The notes below the pieces were generated by a model. That model ran no database searches, was not told the origin of the DNA, and saw nothing but the letters and a program-made list of their open reading frames with translations. DNA of 64,000 nt from an uncultured Chloroflexota bacterium. GTDB lineage: Bacteria > Chloroflexota > Anaerolineae > Aggregatilineales > Phototrophicaceae. This document shows, piece by piece, positions 50,614-59,715 of this stretch; the first letter of the stretch is position 1; each line of letters starts with the position of its first letter. The translations under genes and the position numbers were made by a program. Location of the stretch: contig CALJKV010000005.1 of assembly GCA_937974245.1 (NCBI GenBank), forward strand, positions 100,223 to 164,222. Direction: 5' to 3'.

Positions 50614-51893
50614 TGAAACGGTTTGTGCTGCTTGTCGGAATAGTGCTTGTTTTCATCATGCCGGCTGCCGCTCAGGAAGATATGAAGGTGCTGAGTGTCG
50701 ATGTTGGGCAGTCGCTTGGAGCAATTAACCCCTATGTATACGGCGCAAACTACGGTCCATGGGCGCTTGTGAGCATGGATATGGCGAGCGAAGCCGCCAA
50801 TTCCGGCCTGACGCTGCTGCGCTTCCCCGCCGGGAACTGGGGCGACCAGAACAATATCCGAACCGAACAGCTTGATCTGTTTATGCTTCAGGTGCGAGCC
50901 TGGAATGCCGAGCCATACATCACAGCACGGCTAGAGGGTGGCACGCCGGAGCAGGCGGCTGAACTGGTGCGCTATGCGAACATTGAAAAAGGTTATGATG
51001 TGCGCTACTGGAGCATCGGCAATGAGCCGACTCTATACGACGACTATACGATTGCCCGCTTCAATGAAGAATGGCGGATTTTTGCGGAAGCGATGCTGGC
51101 TGTAGACCCGGACATTATCCTGATCGGTCCGGAAGTTCATCAATATGCACCTGACGAGGCCGCCCCTGATTATCTTCAGGTTATGCGCGAATGGGTACGA
51201 GAATTCCTGAAAACCAACGGCGATATGGTGGATATTGTGTCTATCCACCGCTACCCATTTCCATTGACTATGACCAGCAGTACATCCATTGAGGAACTGC
51301 GACTCAGTGCACCGCAAGCAGATAGCATGATTAACCTGCTCCGGCAGGATATTCGTGACGCTGTCGGCCATGATATGCCAGTCGCTATCACCGAGATGAA
51401 TTCTCACTGGAGCAACAGCACGGGAAATGTGGCGACGCCCGACTCGTTTTATAACGCTATCTGGTGGGCCGATGTCCTGGGTCGCTTGATCCGAAAACAA
51501 GTAGAGATTGTGAACTACTTCGCGCTGGCAGGGAGTCAATCGGGTTTCGGCCTGATTGATCGCTATTCGGTTCGTCCAACGTATTACGTTTACCAGCTTT
51601 ACCGGCAGTTTGGTGGCGAACTTGTGTTTAGCGAATCGTCAGATAATGACGTCACAGTATACGCTGCGCTGCGCGAGGATGGCACATTGACGCTAATCAT
51701 AGTCAATTTGCTGGATGTTGAACAACAGAGACAGATTCAACTGGGGAATTTCATCCCTGGTGGGGTAGCGCAGGTATGGCGCTTTGATGCTGAACATGAA
51801 GCGGAACAACTGGATGATATGGCATTTCCTGAAGATGGCATTGTGACGCTTCCAGGTCAGTCTATCACACTTTACGTTGTGCCGGCGCAGTGA
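50613..51893 (+). CDS. secreted glycoside hydrolase, clan GH-A-like
   Basis: 426 aa. Residues 1-20 are a signal peptide (VLLVGIVLVFIMPAAAQ). The mature part has LGAINPYVYGANYGPWALVSM, RFPAGNWGDQNNI, acid/base candidate in YWSIGNEPTLYDD and nucleophile candidate in AITEMNSHW, the strand 4/7 glutamates of clan GH-A, and a C-terminal beta domain. Closest in style to GH39/GH44/GH51-type enzymes; the family is not certain. It would cut a polysaccharide outside the cell to feed the importer encoded before it. Confidence 0.78.
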   Translation: MKRFVLLVGIVLVFIMPAAAQEDMKVLSVDVGQSLGAINPYVYGANYGPWALVSMDMASEAANSGLTLLRFPAGNWGDQNNIRTEQLDLFMLQVRAWNAEPYITARLEGGTPEQAAELVRYANIEKGYDVRYWSIGNEPTLYDDYTIARFNEEWRIFAEAMLAVDPDIILIGPEVHQYAPDEAAPDYLQVMREWVREFLKTNGDMVDIVSIHRYPFPLTMTSSTSIEELRLSAPQADSMINLLRQDIRDAVGHDMPVAITEMNSHWSNSTGNVATPDSFYNAIWWADVLGRLIRKQVEIVNYFALAGSQSGFGLIDRYSVRPTYYVYQLYRQFGGELVFSESSDNDVTVYAALREDGTLTLIIVNLLDVEQQRQIQLGNFIPGGVAQVWRFDAEHEAEQLDDMAFPEDGIVTLPGQSITLYVVPAQ

Positions 51894-51994
51894 GTAGTAC
51901 GTTCTAACCAAGAGCAGCACCCAATCTAAATGACGGCTTATCTATCCGCGTCCTGGTGTTTTCGTGGATGGTAGTTTGAATATTGTGAAAAACC

Positions 51995-53218
51995 ATGTTA
52001 AAGCAGCCCCATTTTCGGAATCTATTGTTTACCTGGCTTGTATGGGCGGTTATTATCATCGGATTTCCTGTCCTGCTCGATACCCGCCTGGAACTCAAAC
52101 GCCCAGACCGTGCTCTGAGCTGGACACCGAATGAGACTGCGCGTAACAGCCAGAACGGCAAAATCTACCTGTTGGATCCATTCATGAACCGCCAGGTATC
52201 CTGGGATTCGGAGTTTTACCTCTCCATCGCTACCGTTGGCTATGATGACCCCGCGATTAGTGTCGTAGAAATTCCTGGGGGCGAGCGGCTATCAAAGAAT
52301 TACGCTTTCTTTCCTATGTATCCCTACGCGATGAGGATTGTACGCTTCCCGCTGCAAATCTTCGGCCTTACGCCCATTGCGACTTCCACATTAGCCGGAG
52401 TCCTGGTATCGCTGGTAGGCACATTAGTCGGAATGTTAGCGTTATTTGATCTGGCACGTGCCGAATTGGAGGAATCCGGGGCGTATCGGGCTGTGTTTTA
52501 CTTGCTGATATTTCCGACAGGTTTCTTCCTGGCGCAAGTATATACCGAAGGACTCTTTGTCGCGCTGGCCTTTGGCTCGCTGGCCCTTGCCCACCGCAAG
52601 CAGTTATTCTGGGCAGCAACGCTGGCTGCTTTTGCGACCTGGACACGGGCGCTGGGCGCTGTCCTCATCATTCCGCTGGCTTTGGTCTGGTTGGATGAGA
52701 CCGGCGGATGGCGCAGTATTCGGTTTTCAACCCAGGCTTTGCTGCGGGGACTGTTGGTACTCGTGCCAGTTCTTGCCTATGCCCTATGGTACATAACACT
52801 AGGTGTGCAACATGGCCTGGTAGAAGATCACTGGTTTGGGCGTAGTTTCTGGGATATGGAGCGTTTTTCGGCAGGTGTACAGTTCGCGGTTGAGCAGATT
52901 ATGGATGGTGGGAATCCGCAGATGCGTGCATATTATCTGCTGGAGTTCTTTGGTGTTGGTCTGGCAATTGTGGCCTGCCTTGCGACTCTGCGCCGTTATC
53001 CCGGCGTGGCGCTGTTTGGCCTCATCGGACTGGCGATTACCATAACCACTGGTGCTCCGCAAAGTCTGATCCGTTATGTGCTGGTCGTTCCTTCAATCTA
53101 CATTTTCCTGAGTCGCCTGGGACGAAACACGGCTTTTGATCGCGGTTGGATAGTTTTCAGCATTTTACTGCTGGGGATGCAATTAATGTTATTCAGCGTT
53201 GATATGTGGGTAGCCTGA
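51995..53218 (+). CDS. PIG-V-like mannosyltransferase family membrane protein
   Basis: 407 aa with about eight to ten hydrophobic segments. The first outer loop has WDSEFYLSIATVGYD and later FFPMYPYAMR; a PTGFFLAQVYTEGLFVALAFG segment follows. These are the marks of PIG-V/GPI mannosyltransferase-II-like GT-C enzymes, which use a polyprenyl-linked sugar donor in the membrane. Bacterial members of unknown role occur widely. It sits between two glycosidase genes of the sugar operon (101 bases after the previous stop), an unexpected place. Confidence 0.82.
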   Translation: MLKQPHFRNLLFTWLVWAVIIIGFPVLLDTRLELKRPDRALSWTPNETARNSQNGKIYLLDPFMNRQVSWDSEFYLSIATVGYDDPAISVVEIPGGERLSKNYAFFPMYPYAMRIVRFPLQIFGLTPIATSTLAGVLVSLVGTLVGMLALFDLARAELEESGAYRAVFYLLIFPTGFFLAQVYTEGLFVALAFGSLALAHRKQLFWAATLAAFATWTRALGAVLIIPLALVWLDETGGWRSIRFSTQALLRGLLVLVPVLAYALWYITLGVQHGLVEDHWFGRSFWDMERFSAGVQFAVEQIMDGGNPQMRAYYLLEFFGVGLAIVACLATLRRYPGVALFGLIGLAITITTGAPQSLIRYVLVVPSIYIFLSRLGRNTAFDRGWIVFSILLLGMQLMLFSVDMWVA

Positions 53219-53226
53219 GAGGTTTT

Positions 53227-54552
53227 ATGGTCTTTCCAAAAGATTTTTTGTGGGGTGCTGCCACTGCCAGCTATCAGATTGAAGGTGGTGGCTTAACGGA
53301 CGGGCGCGGCGAATGTATCTGGCACCGGTTTTCGCACACGCCGGGCAATGTGGTCAACGGTGATACCGGTGATGTTGCCTGTGACCATTACCATCGGTAT
53401 CGTGAAGATGTTGCCTTGATGAAGGAACTAGGGTTAAAAGCCTATCGCTTTTCGACATCATGGCCGCGTGTACTGCCCAATGGGGTAGGTCCGATCAATC
53501 CGGCTGGCCTGGACTTCTACAGCCGACTGGTGGATGAACTGTTAGAAGCCAATATTCGTCCATTTCTCACACTCTATCATTGGGATTTACCGCAGGCATT
53601 ACAGGATATAGGCGGCTGGGAAAACCCAGACAGTGTAAAGTGGTTTGCGGACTACGCTGGTGTCATGGCACATGCTTTGGGGGATCGCATCAAAGATTGG
53701 ACGACTCTGAATGAGCCATTTGTGATCTCTTTTGTCGGCAACCTCTTCGGCGCACATGCACCAGGCAAGCAGGATATAAACGCTGCCTATCGTGTGGCGC
53801 ACCACCTGATGCTGGCGCACGGTGCAGCTGTCCCGGTGATCCGCCAGGCTGTCGCCGACGCGCGAGTCGGAATCACAATTGACCTGGGGTATTTTGAGTC
53901 TCCGACTGACAATGAGGCCGATATACAGGCCGCTTACCGGGAAGACGGATTTAAGAACCGTTGGTTTTTGGACGCGGCTCTTAAGGGACAGTATCCAACT
54001 GACATAGTGGCCTTGCTCGGCGATACCCTGGAGGGTATAGACCTGGCGGAAGTGGAGGCGGCAGCCGTGCCGGTAGATTTCCTGGGGATTAATTATTACA
54101 CGCGCCACCTGTATGTTGCCGGTTCTGATGGGTTGTTCTACTCAAAGGATGTAGAGCCGGATGGAAGTGAATTTACTGCGATGGGTTGGGAGATATATCC
54201 CGATGGGTTGCGCAAACTGCTGATACGGGTGGCAGAAGAATACAAACCGCCGGTAATGTATGTCACCGAGAACGGCGCGGCCTTTGATGATCCCACCCCC
54301 GCTCAGGGTGTGGTAGATGACCCTCGGCGGGCGTCCTATTTACGCGACCACTTTGCAGCGGCGTCGCAAGCAATTGAGCAGGGTGTACCGCTCAAGGGAT
54401 ATTTCGTCTGGAGCTTATTGGATAATTTTGAGTGGGCAGAAGGCTACAACAAGCGCTTCGGCATTATATACGTGGATTATGCCACCCAGAAGCGCACCTT
54501 CAAGGCGAGCGCCCGCTATTACCAGCAGTTAATCAGTGAGCAGCAACGCTGA
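53227..54552 (+). CDS. GH1 beta-glucosidase
   Basis: 441 aa from the ATG at 53227 (GAGAGG upstream), a usual GH1 length. FPKDFLWGAATASYQIEGG is the family N-terminus; acid/base Glu is in TLNEPFVISF and nucleophile Glu in YVTENGAAF. No signal peptide: a cytoplasmic enzyme that splits cellobiose or other beta-glucosides to monosaccharides. It is the last gene of the operon and the best functional clue that the LacI regulator and importer handle beta-linked glucose oligosaccharides. Confidence 0.94.
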   Translation: MVFPKDFLWGAATASYQIEGGGLTDGRGECIWHRFSHTPGNVVNGDTGDVACDHYHRYREDVALMKELGLKAYRFSTSWPRVLPNGVGPINPAGLDFYSRLVDELLEANIRPFLTLYHWDLPQALQDIGGWENPDSVKWFADYAGVMAHALGDRIKDWTTLNEPFVISFVGNLFGAHAPGKQDINAAYRVAHHLMLAHGAAVPVIRQAVADARVGITIDLGYFESPTDNEADIQAAYREDGFKNRWFLDAALKGQYPTDIVALLGDTLEGIDLAEVEAAAVPVDFLGINYYTRHLYVAGSDGLFYSKDVEPDGSEFTAMGWEIYPDGLRKLLIRVAEEYKPPVMYVTENGAAFDDPTPAQGVVDDPRRASYLRDHFAAASQAIEQGVPLKGYFVWSLLDNFEWAEGYNKRFGIIYVDYATQKRTFKASARYYQQLISEQQR

Positions 54553-54571
54553 CACGAAGCGGCAAACGGAG

Positions 54572-54600
54572 AACGGTGGTGGGGCTATCCTGCCGCCGTT
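54572..54600. terminator. hairpin terminator of sugar operon (convergent)
   Basis: AACGGTGGTGGGG and the complementary TGCCGCCGTT region form a stem of about 12 bp with wobble pairs, followed by TTTGATTCTT. It lies between the GH1 gene and the convergent alcohol dehydrogenase. Confidence 0.5.
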
Positions 54601-54606
54601 TGATTC

Positions 54607-55728
54607 TTACCGGAAAACAATCACGCCGCGTGCGGTTGCTCCTGTGAGCAGTGTGTCGTATGCAGTATTGATCTCCTCCAGGCGGTATTCCTGTGAGATA
54701 AGCTCATCAAGTTTCAGTTTGCCCGCCAGATAGAGATCAATGAACAGAGGGAAATCACGTTTGGCGTTCACCGTGCCATAATAGCTGCCCCGGACGGTTT
54801 TTTCCTGCCGGGTAATGATCGCGCCAGGCAAGTTAGTCGCCGTCCCCATCGCGGAAAGTCCGGCAAAGATGACACTGCCACCTGGTCGCGCAGCAGCGAA
54901 GGCGAGTTCCTGTAATGCGGGTACACCCACGGCTTCAAATGCATGTTCTACGCCTCGTCCACCGGTCAGGTGATGGATCGCGCTCAGGGTGAGTTCGGAA
55001 TCGTCTCCAGCAAGGATCGTGTGACTCGCGCCAAACTGTCGGGCGATGGGCATTTTGGCGGGATTGCTATCTACAGCGATTATTGTTCCCGCCCCACACA
55101 GCGCCGCGCCCTGAATAATGTTTAGTCCGACCCCACCACAGCCGAATACTGCCACACTATCTCCAGGGCGGACCTGAGTGGTATACATCGCTGCGCCGAC
55201 TCCGGTTGCCACCGCGCAGCCCACCAACGCTGCTACATTCAGCGACACGTCCCGCCGGATAACCACGCAGCTTTCCTGGGGGACGACTGTATATTCCGCA
55301 AAGGTTGCCAGGCCGCAGTAAGCATAAATCGGACTACCGTCTAAACGGCGTAAGCGGGTTGTGCCGTCAAGCATTGTGCCCGCCCAGATTGGCCCGGTGA
55401 AGGTGTCACAGAGATTGGATTGTTCGTGCTGGCAGTAAAAACAGTTACCACAGGCGGGCGCCCAATTGAGTGTCACATGATCGCCGGACCGGATGCCAGT
55501 GACCCCCGGCCCCACCACTTCTACGACTCCTGCCCCCTCATGTCCGGCAATCACCGGCATCGGGTGCTGAGTTGCCCCTGAAACCAGGTGATAATCACTG
55601 TGGCATACTCCGCTTGCGCTGATTTTGACCAGCACTTCGCCCGATTGGGGTGGGTCCAATGAGACAGTTTCAATCACAAATGGTTGGTGTGGCTCATACA
55701 GAACCGCAGCCTGAATTTGCATGGACAT
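54607..55728 (-). CDS. zinc-dependent alcohol dehydrogenase (MDR family)
   Basis: 373 aa. Catalytic-zinc residues in GVCHSDYHL and AGHEGAGVVEVVG; structural zinc cysteines in CGNCFYCQHEQSNLC; nucleotide-binding motif VFGCGGVGLNIIQGA. It oxidises an alcohol or reduces an aldehyde with NAD(H) and resembles class III/aryl-alcohol dehydrogenases, though GSH-specificity is not clear. It lies three bases after the dppC-type gene, so it is probably co-transcribed with the peptide transporter, an uncommon pairing. Confidence 0.9.
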   Translation of the reverse strand: MSMQIQAAVLYEPHQPFVIETVSLDPPQSGEVLVKISASGVCHSDYHLVSGATQHPMPVIAGHEGAGVVEVVGPGVTGIRSGDHVTLNWAPACGNCFYCQHEQSNLCDTFTGPIWAGTMLDGTTRLRRLDGSPIYAYCGLATFAEYTVVPQESCVVIRRDVSLNVAALVGCAVATGVGAAMYTTQVRPGDSVAVFGCGGVGLNIIQGAALCGAGTIIAVDSNPAKMPIARQFGASHTILAGDDSELTLSAIHHLTGGRGVEHAFEAVGVPALQELAFAAARPGGSVIFAGLSAMGTATNLPGAIITRQEKTVRGSYYGTVNAKRDFPLFIDLYLAGKLKLDELISQEYRLEEINTAYDTLLTGATARGVIVFR

Positions 55729-55731
55729 GGT

Positions 55732-56679
55732 TTAGTCTCGGTTCAGACGCGGGTCAAGCGCATCACGCAGACCATCCCCCAACAGGTTGAAGCCAAGCAC
55801 GGTGAGTGTAATGGCAATCCCAGGGAAGAATACCAGATGCGGTGAGGTGAAGATATACGCCCGCGCTTCACTCAACATGAAACCCCACTCAGGCGTAGGA
55901 GGTTGTGCGCCCAGTCCCAGGAAGGCCAGACCCGCAGCTTCCAGTACCGCGCCGCCAATCCCCAGCGTCGCTTGAACAATCAGGGGAGTCAGGGCATGTG
56001 GCAGAATATGAATGAAAACGATCCGCCAGCTTTCAGCGCCAAGTGAGCGTTCTGCCGTCACAAACTCTTCTTCCTTGACCTTCAAAACGCTGGAACGTGT
56101 TACCCGAGCATACTGCGGAATCGAGACAATTGCGATCGCCAACAGTGCGTTCTCCAACCCCGGCCCACGAATAGTGACAATTGTAATCGCCAGCAGCAGG
56201 GATGGAAAAGCCAGCATCACGTCCATCAAGCGCATGATGATGTTGTCTATCCAGCCCCCGGCATATCCGCCAATCAATCCGAGTAGCGTGCCGATTGTGA
56301 TGGCAAAAGACACTGAGAAAACACCCACCACCAACGAAGTTCGAGACCCAAAGATGACGCGACTGAAAAGATCACGGGCATTCAGATCCAGACCCATTAA
56401 ATGCTGTGCTTCTTCGGCATTGCACCCCAGCAAATGAATACAGGGCGCTTTACGGGGCAGGGGAGGTGTTTCCCCAGGCAGTCCGAACATTGGCAGTAAT
56501 GGATCGTGAGTAGTAATTACGGAAGCGAAAATCGCAATCATGATGAGCAATGCAATGATGATGAAACCAGTTACTGCTGAGCGATTGCGCCGTAGATTCC
56601 CCAGCAGTTCCAGCCAGAAATTGTAGGTTCTTTGATTTTTCCCCTGGTTGCTGAGTTCGAGGGATATAACATTGTCCAT
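55732..56679 (-). CDS. ABC transporter permease (DppC/OppC type)
   Basis: 315 aa; N-terminal cytoplasmic arm of about 30 residues, then FIIIALLIMIAIFASVI and five more segments. Coupling loop EEEFVTAERSLGAESWRIVFIHILPHAL is the dipeptide/oligopeptide/nickel permease type. It follows the DppB gene by three bases. The pair forms the channel for the family-5 binding protein upstream; the ATPases are not in the window. Confidence 0.92.
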   Translation of the reverse strand: MDNVISLELSNQGKNQRTYNFWLELLGNLRRNRSAVTGFIIIALLIMIAIFASVITTHDPLLPMFGLPGETPPLPRKAPCIHLLGCNAEEAQHLMGLDLNARDLFSRVIFGSRTSLVVGVFSVSFAITIGTLLGLIGGYAGGWIDNIIMRLMDVMLAFPSLLLAITIVTIRGPGLENALLAIAIVSIPQYARVTRSSVLKVKEEEFVTAERSLGAESWRIVFIHILPHALTPLIVQATLGIGGAVLEAAGLAFLGLGAQPPTPEWGFMLSEARAYIFTSPHLVFFPGIAITLTVLGFNLLGDGLRDALDPRLNRD

Positions 56680-56682
56680 ACT

Positions 56683-57759
56683 TTATTCCAGTCGAATGCG
56701 TGGGTCAAGGTAGCCGTATAGCACGTCTACAATCAGGTTGATAATGACAAAACTGATCGCGGTCACAATCGTAATGCCTTGTACCAGCGTATAGTCACGA
56801 GCGCTGATTCCATCGAATAGAATGCGCCCAACCCCGGAAAGCCCAAATACGGTTTCCGTCAGTACCGCGCCGCTGACCAACGCGCCAAAGCTCAGACCAA
56901 TTACCGTCACCACCGGCAGAAGGGCATTCCGTACCGCGTGACCGAGGACAACGGCATACTCACTTAATCCTTTGGCGCGAGCAGTACGCACATAATCCAT
57001 CCGCAGCACTTCCAGTAGGCTGGAGCGCATCATACGGGCGATGATCGCTAAGGGAATGGTGCCGACCGCCATTGCCGGGAGAATCATGTGGCGCAGAGCG
57101 TCAAGCAGTTGCGTAATATTGATTGTTAGCAGGCTGTTGAGAATATTCAAACGCGAGAGGAAAATTACCAGGCTACTGGCAGTCGCGTCGCTTTCAGCTA
57201 TACCCCAGACGATATAGAAAGGTGGGTAATTGGCCCCGGCGGATAATCGCCCTGACGGGGGGAGCGCAAACGGGGTATCTTTTAGAACGACACCGAAGAA
57301 AAATGCCAGCATCAACCCCAACCAAAAGACGGGCATAGAGACGCCTAGATTTGCCCCCATCATGGTCCCGACATCAATCGCTGAGTTATGGCGGTAAGCG
57401 GAAATGATGCCCAGCGGGATACCCGCGAGTGTTGCAAAGAGTAAAGCCGATGCGGCTAATTCAAGTGTGGTTGGCAACCGTTCAACGATAAGATCGGCTA
57501 CCGGGCGGCTAAAACGAAACGAGACATCCAGGTCTCCGCGTAAAGTACGCCCAAGGTAGATGATGAGCTGCTCGGTAATTGGCTTGTTCAGGCCATAACG
57601 TTCGGCATAAGCATCGCAGACTTCATCGGTAGCGCGTTCCCCTAAAACAGCCCGACATGGGTCACCTGGAATTAATCGGAGCATCACAAAAGTCACAATC
57701 AAAATCCCTAATAAGACGGGGATTGTCATAACAATGCGTCGTAGTGCAAAAGTAGACAT
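56683..57759 (-). CDS. ABC transporter permease (DppB/OppB type)
   Basis: 358 aa from the ATG at 57759; a frame start eight codons up is possible and neither has a strong Shine-Dalgarno. FALRRIVMTIPVLLGILIVTFVMLRLIPGDPC is the family N-terminus; the coupling loop is LEVLRMDYVRTARAKGLSEYAVVLGHAVRNALLPV. Between TM1 and TM2 is the usual periplasmic loop. It belongs to the peptide importer whose binding protein is encoded upstream, with a stem-loop in the gap. Confidence 0.92.
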   Translation of the reverse strand: MSTFALRRIVMTIPVLLGILIVTFVMLRLIPGDPCRAVLGERATDEVCDAYAERYGLNKPITEQLIIYLGRTLRGDLDVSFRFSRPVADLIVERLPTTLELAASALLFATLAGIPLGIISAYRHNSAIDVGTMMGANLGVSMPVFWLGLMLAFFFGVVLKDTPFALPPSGRLSAGANYPPFYIVWGIAESDATASSLVIFLSRLNILNSLLTINITQLLDALRHMILPAMAVGTIPLAIIARMMRSSLLEVLRMDYVRTARAKGLSEYAVVLGHAVRNALLPVVTVIGLSFGALVSGAVLTETVFGLSGVGRILFDGISARDYTLVQGITIVTAISFVIINLIVDVLYGYLDPRIRLE

Positions 57760-57803
57760 AAGACCATATATTCTGCTGCACAATTAGAACAAGGATGTAA
57801 CAC

Positions 57804-57827
57804 ATGGCGGGGTAAGCACCCCGCCAT
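57804..57827 (-). promoter_or_regulatory. intercistronic stem-loop after family-5 binding-protein gene
   Basis: ATGGCGGGG and CCCCGCCAT form a perfect 9-bp stem with a 6-base loop in the 143-base gap. No T-run follows on the minus strand. It matches the arrangement at 47282-47309, a likely processing or stabilising hairpin. Confidence 0.65.
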
Positions 57828-57902
57828 CGTCTTTCTGGAATTGATAAAACTCGGCACCGCTCAGACCATACGCATACAGCGGCGCCGTGTTTTCAACTGA
57901 AT

Positions 57903-59573
57903 TTACTCGGAAGCCGGCGGATTCATGAACCCACCAAACAGGCCGGAGAAGTAGGTGAAGTTGCCATCGCGGCCAACATGCAGCGGGTTCGCCGCGTCCC
58001 ACTGGACAACATACGACAGAACCACGTCATTCGCATCCAGGTCGGAACCGTCATGGAACTTCACGCCTTCACGTAGGGTGAATGTCCATTCGGTCAGGTC
58101 ATCGCTGGCAGTCCAGTCGGAGGCCAGGCGTCCAATCGGACGGCCCGTGCCGACTTCGTATGCCAGGAGCGATTCATTGATCTGCTCGCAGGCCCGCAGT
58201 GTCTCGCCATCGGTTTCATCGGCGCAGTACAGGCCAATCGGCTCCGCATTCTGCATCCAGACGAGGTTGTCGTCATTCGGATCTTCCATCAGTGCGAATT
58301 GTTCCGCGCCAATATCCGAAGCATAAGCGCCGGCGATGCGAGCCTGGAAGGCCGCACCGTTACCGCCGTGCGCGATGGCAATCATTGGCACCAGGTCACG
58401 AATAGCTTCATTCGCCTGGATGTAAATCTGATACCGTTCGGCGGTATCCGCCAAAGACGCAGCTTGCTTCAGCGGCTCTGTGATTTCGGGGAACTTGTCG
58501 CCGAACTGATCGCTTGAACCTTCACCAAAGTGGAAGTCCAGGAAGTTAGTGGCATCTGGATAGTCCGCGCCCCAGCCCAGCATGTAGAACGCCAGTTGGC
58601 CGGCGTCGGAAGCATCCAGGAACGCACCGGATTCCATCACTTCGATGTTGACCACAACACCTAGCTGGGCGAGCTGTGCCTGGATATCCTGGGCCACAAC
58701 GCCGGGGCTGGGCAGGTAGCCACGCACCACGTCACGGTAGTTAATCGTCACACTGAAGCGAGTGCCATCATCGCCAACAGGATAACCAGCGGCATCCAGC
58801 AGTTCGGCGGCCTTCGCCAGTTTTTCGTCAACGGTCATGCCATCATCCAATGGCTTGACTTCGCCAGTGAACCCAAAAATGCTCGGGGGCATAAACTGAG
58901 TGGCAGCGGAGGAGCCGGGCGGGTAGAAGTTTGCCACAATGCGTTCGCGGTCAATCGCGTAGGCAAGAGCCTGGCGGACTTCAAGGCTGTCAAACGGGGC
59001 GATACGGTTATTCATGCCCAGATAGAAAACGTTCGTACCACTGCGGAGGTAGAGTGCCAGGTTCGGGTCGGCTTCAATCACACCGAAGTCGCCCTGTGCC
59101 GGGTTGTCCATCCCGTCAATATTGCCGGATTGGAGTTCGAGCAGGCGCGCCGTGGCTTCAGCGTTCCAGCGGAAGATCACCGTCGGCTCAATTGCCGGGG
59201 TGCCCCAGTAATCTTCGTTGCGGGTCAGGACCATTTCGTTACCCTGATCCCATCGTTCCAATTTGTACGGGCCAGTGCCAATCGGACTGGTGATGAGATC
59301 GCCACCACCGCCAGTTGCTTCCAGGTATTCCGATGGTTGGATCGAGAAGGCTGAGAAGGCAACTTTAGCCGGAAACGCCGGGTCGGGCGAACAGAGGGTG
59401 AACTTAACCGTCATGGCGTCCACAGCTTCTACAGACTGGAACGTGCCGGTGTACCCTTCCGTCGCGCAGTCGGTTGAATAGGACATCATGTCCTGCGCCG
59501 CAGCGGGGACAAGTGCCACGCTCAGTGCCAGCAACAGCACGAAGAGGGGCATTACACGCAGTACAGATCGCAT
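57903..59573 (-). CDS. ABC transporter substrate-binding protein (family 5, peptide/oligopeptide)
   Basis: 556 aa from the ATG at 59573, with AAGGAG seven bases upstream. Signal peptide to about residue 27 (LFVLLLALSVALVPAAAQ), no lipobox Cys. The mature part has VKFTLCSPDPAFPAKVAF, GTGPYKLERWDQGNEMVLTRNEDYWG and YAIDRERIVANFYPPG, all family-5 hallmarks. It starts a four-gene minus-strand operon (binding protein, DppB, DppC, alcohol dehydrogenase). An 18-bp palindrome lies just before its ribosome-binding site. Confidence 0.92.
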   Translation of the reverse strand: MRSVLRVMPLFVLLLALSVALVPAAAQDMMSYSTDCATEGYTGTFQSVEAVDAMTVKFTLCSPDPAFPAKVAFSAFSIQPSEYLEATGGGGDLITSPIGTGPYKLERWDQGNEMVLTRNEDYWGTPAIEPTVIFRWNAEATARLLELQSGNIDGMDNPAQGDFGVIEADPNLALYLRSGTNVFYLGMNNRIAPFDSLEVRQALAYAIDRERIVANFYPPGSSAATQFMPPSIFGFTGEVKPLDDGMTVDEKLAKAAELLDAAGYPVGDDGTRFSVTINYRDVVRGYLPSPGVVAQDIQAQLAQLGVVVNIEVMESGAFLDASDAGQLAFYMLGWGADYPDATNFLDFHFGEGSSDQFGDKFPEITEPLKQAASLADTAERYQIYIQANEAIRDLVPMIAIAHGGNGAAFQARIAGAYASDIGAEQFALMEDPNDDNLVWMQNAEPIGLYCADETDGETLRACEQINESLLAYEVGTGRPIGRLASDWTASDDLTEWTFTLREGVKFHDGSDLDANDVVLSYVVQWDAANPLHVGRDGNFTYFSGLFGGFMNPPASE

Positions 59574-59591
59574 ACACAAACTCCTTAAGTA

Positions 59592-59609
59592 GATTAAAGT
59601 ACTTTAATC
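59592..59609. promoter_or_regulatory. perfect 18-bp palindrome in leader of peptide-transporter operon
   Basis: GATTAAAGTACTTTAATC is its own reverse complement. It lies five bases upstream of the Shine-Dalgarno of the binding-protein gene, so it could be an operator or, in the RNA, a hairpin. No regulator gene is adjacent. Confidence 0.6.
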
Positions 59610-59715
59610 AGGCGAAGTGAACCACCACATACCACTTTTACTTCAAGAGACCCGCAGATGGTTCAATCTCCATGCGAGATTTTAATACAATCGCCGACGT
59701 TTTACAAACGACTAC

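Noticed and set aside
57784..57902. Coding-like sequence after the family-5 binding-protein stop, suggesting a frameshifted C-terminus
   Set aside because: The binding protein already ends in a family-typical GLFGGF region at normal length; the extra frame runs through the hairpin and looks like chance.
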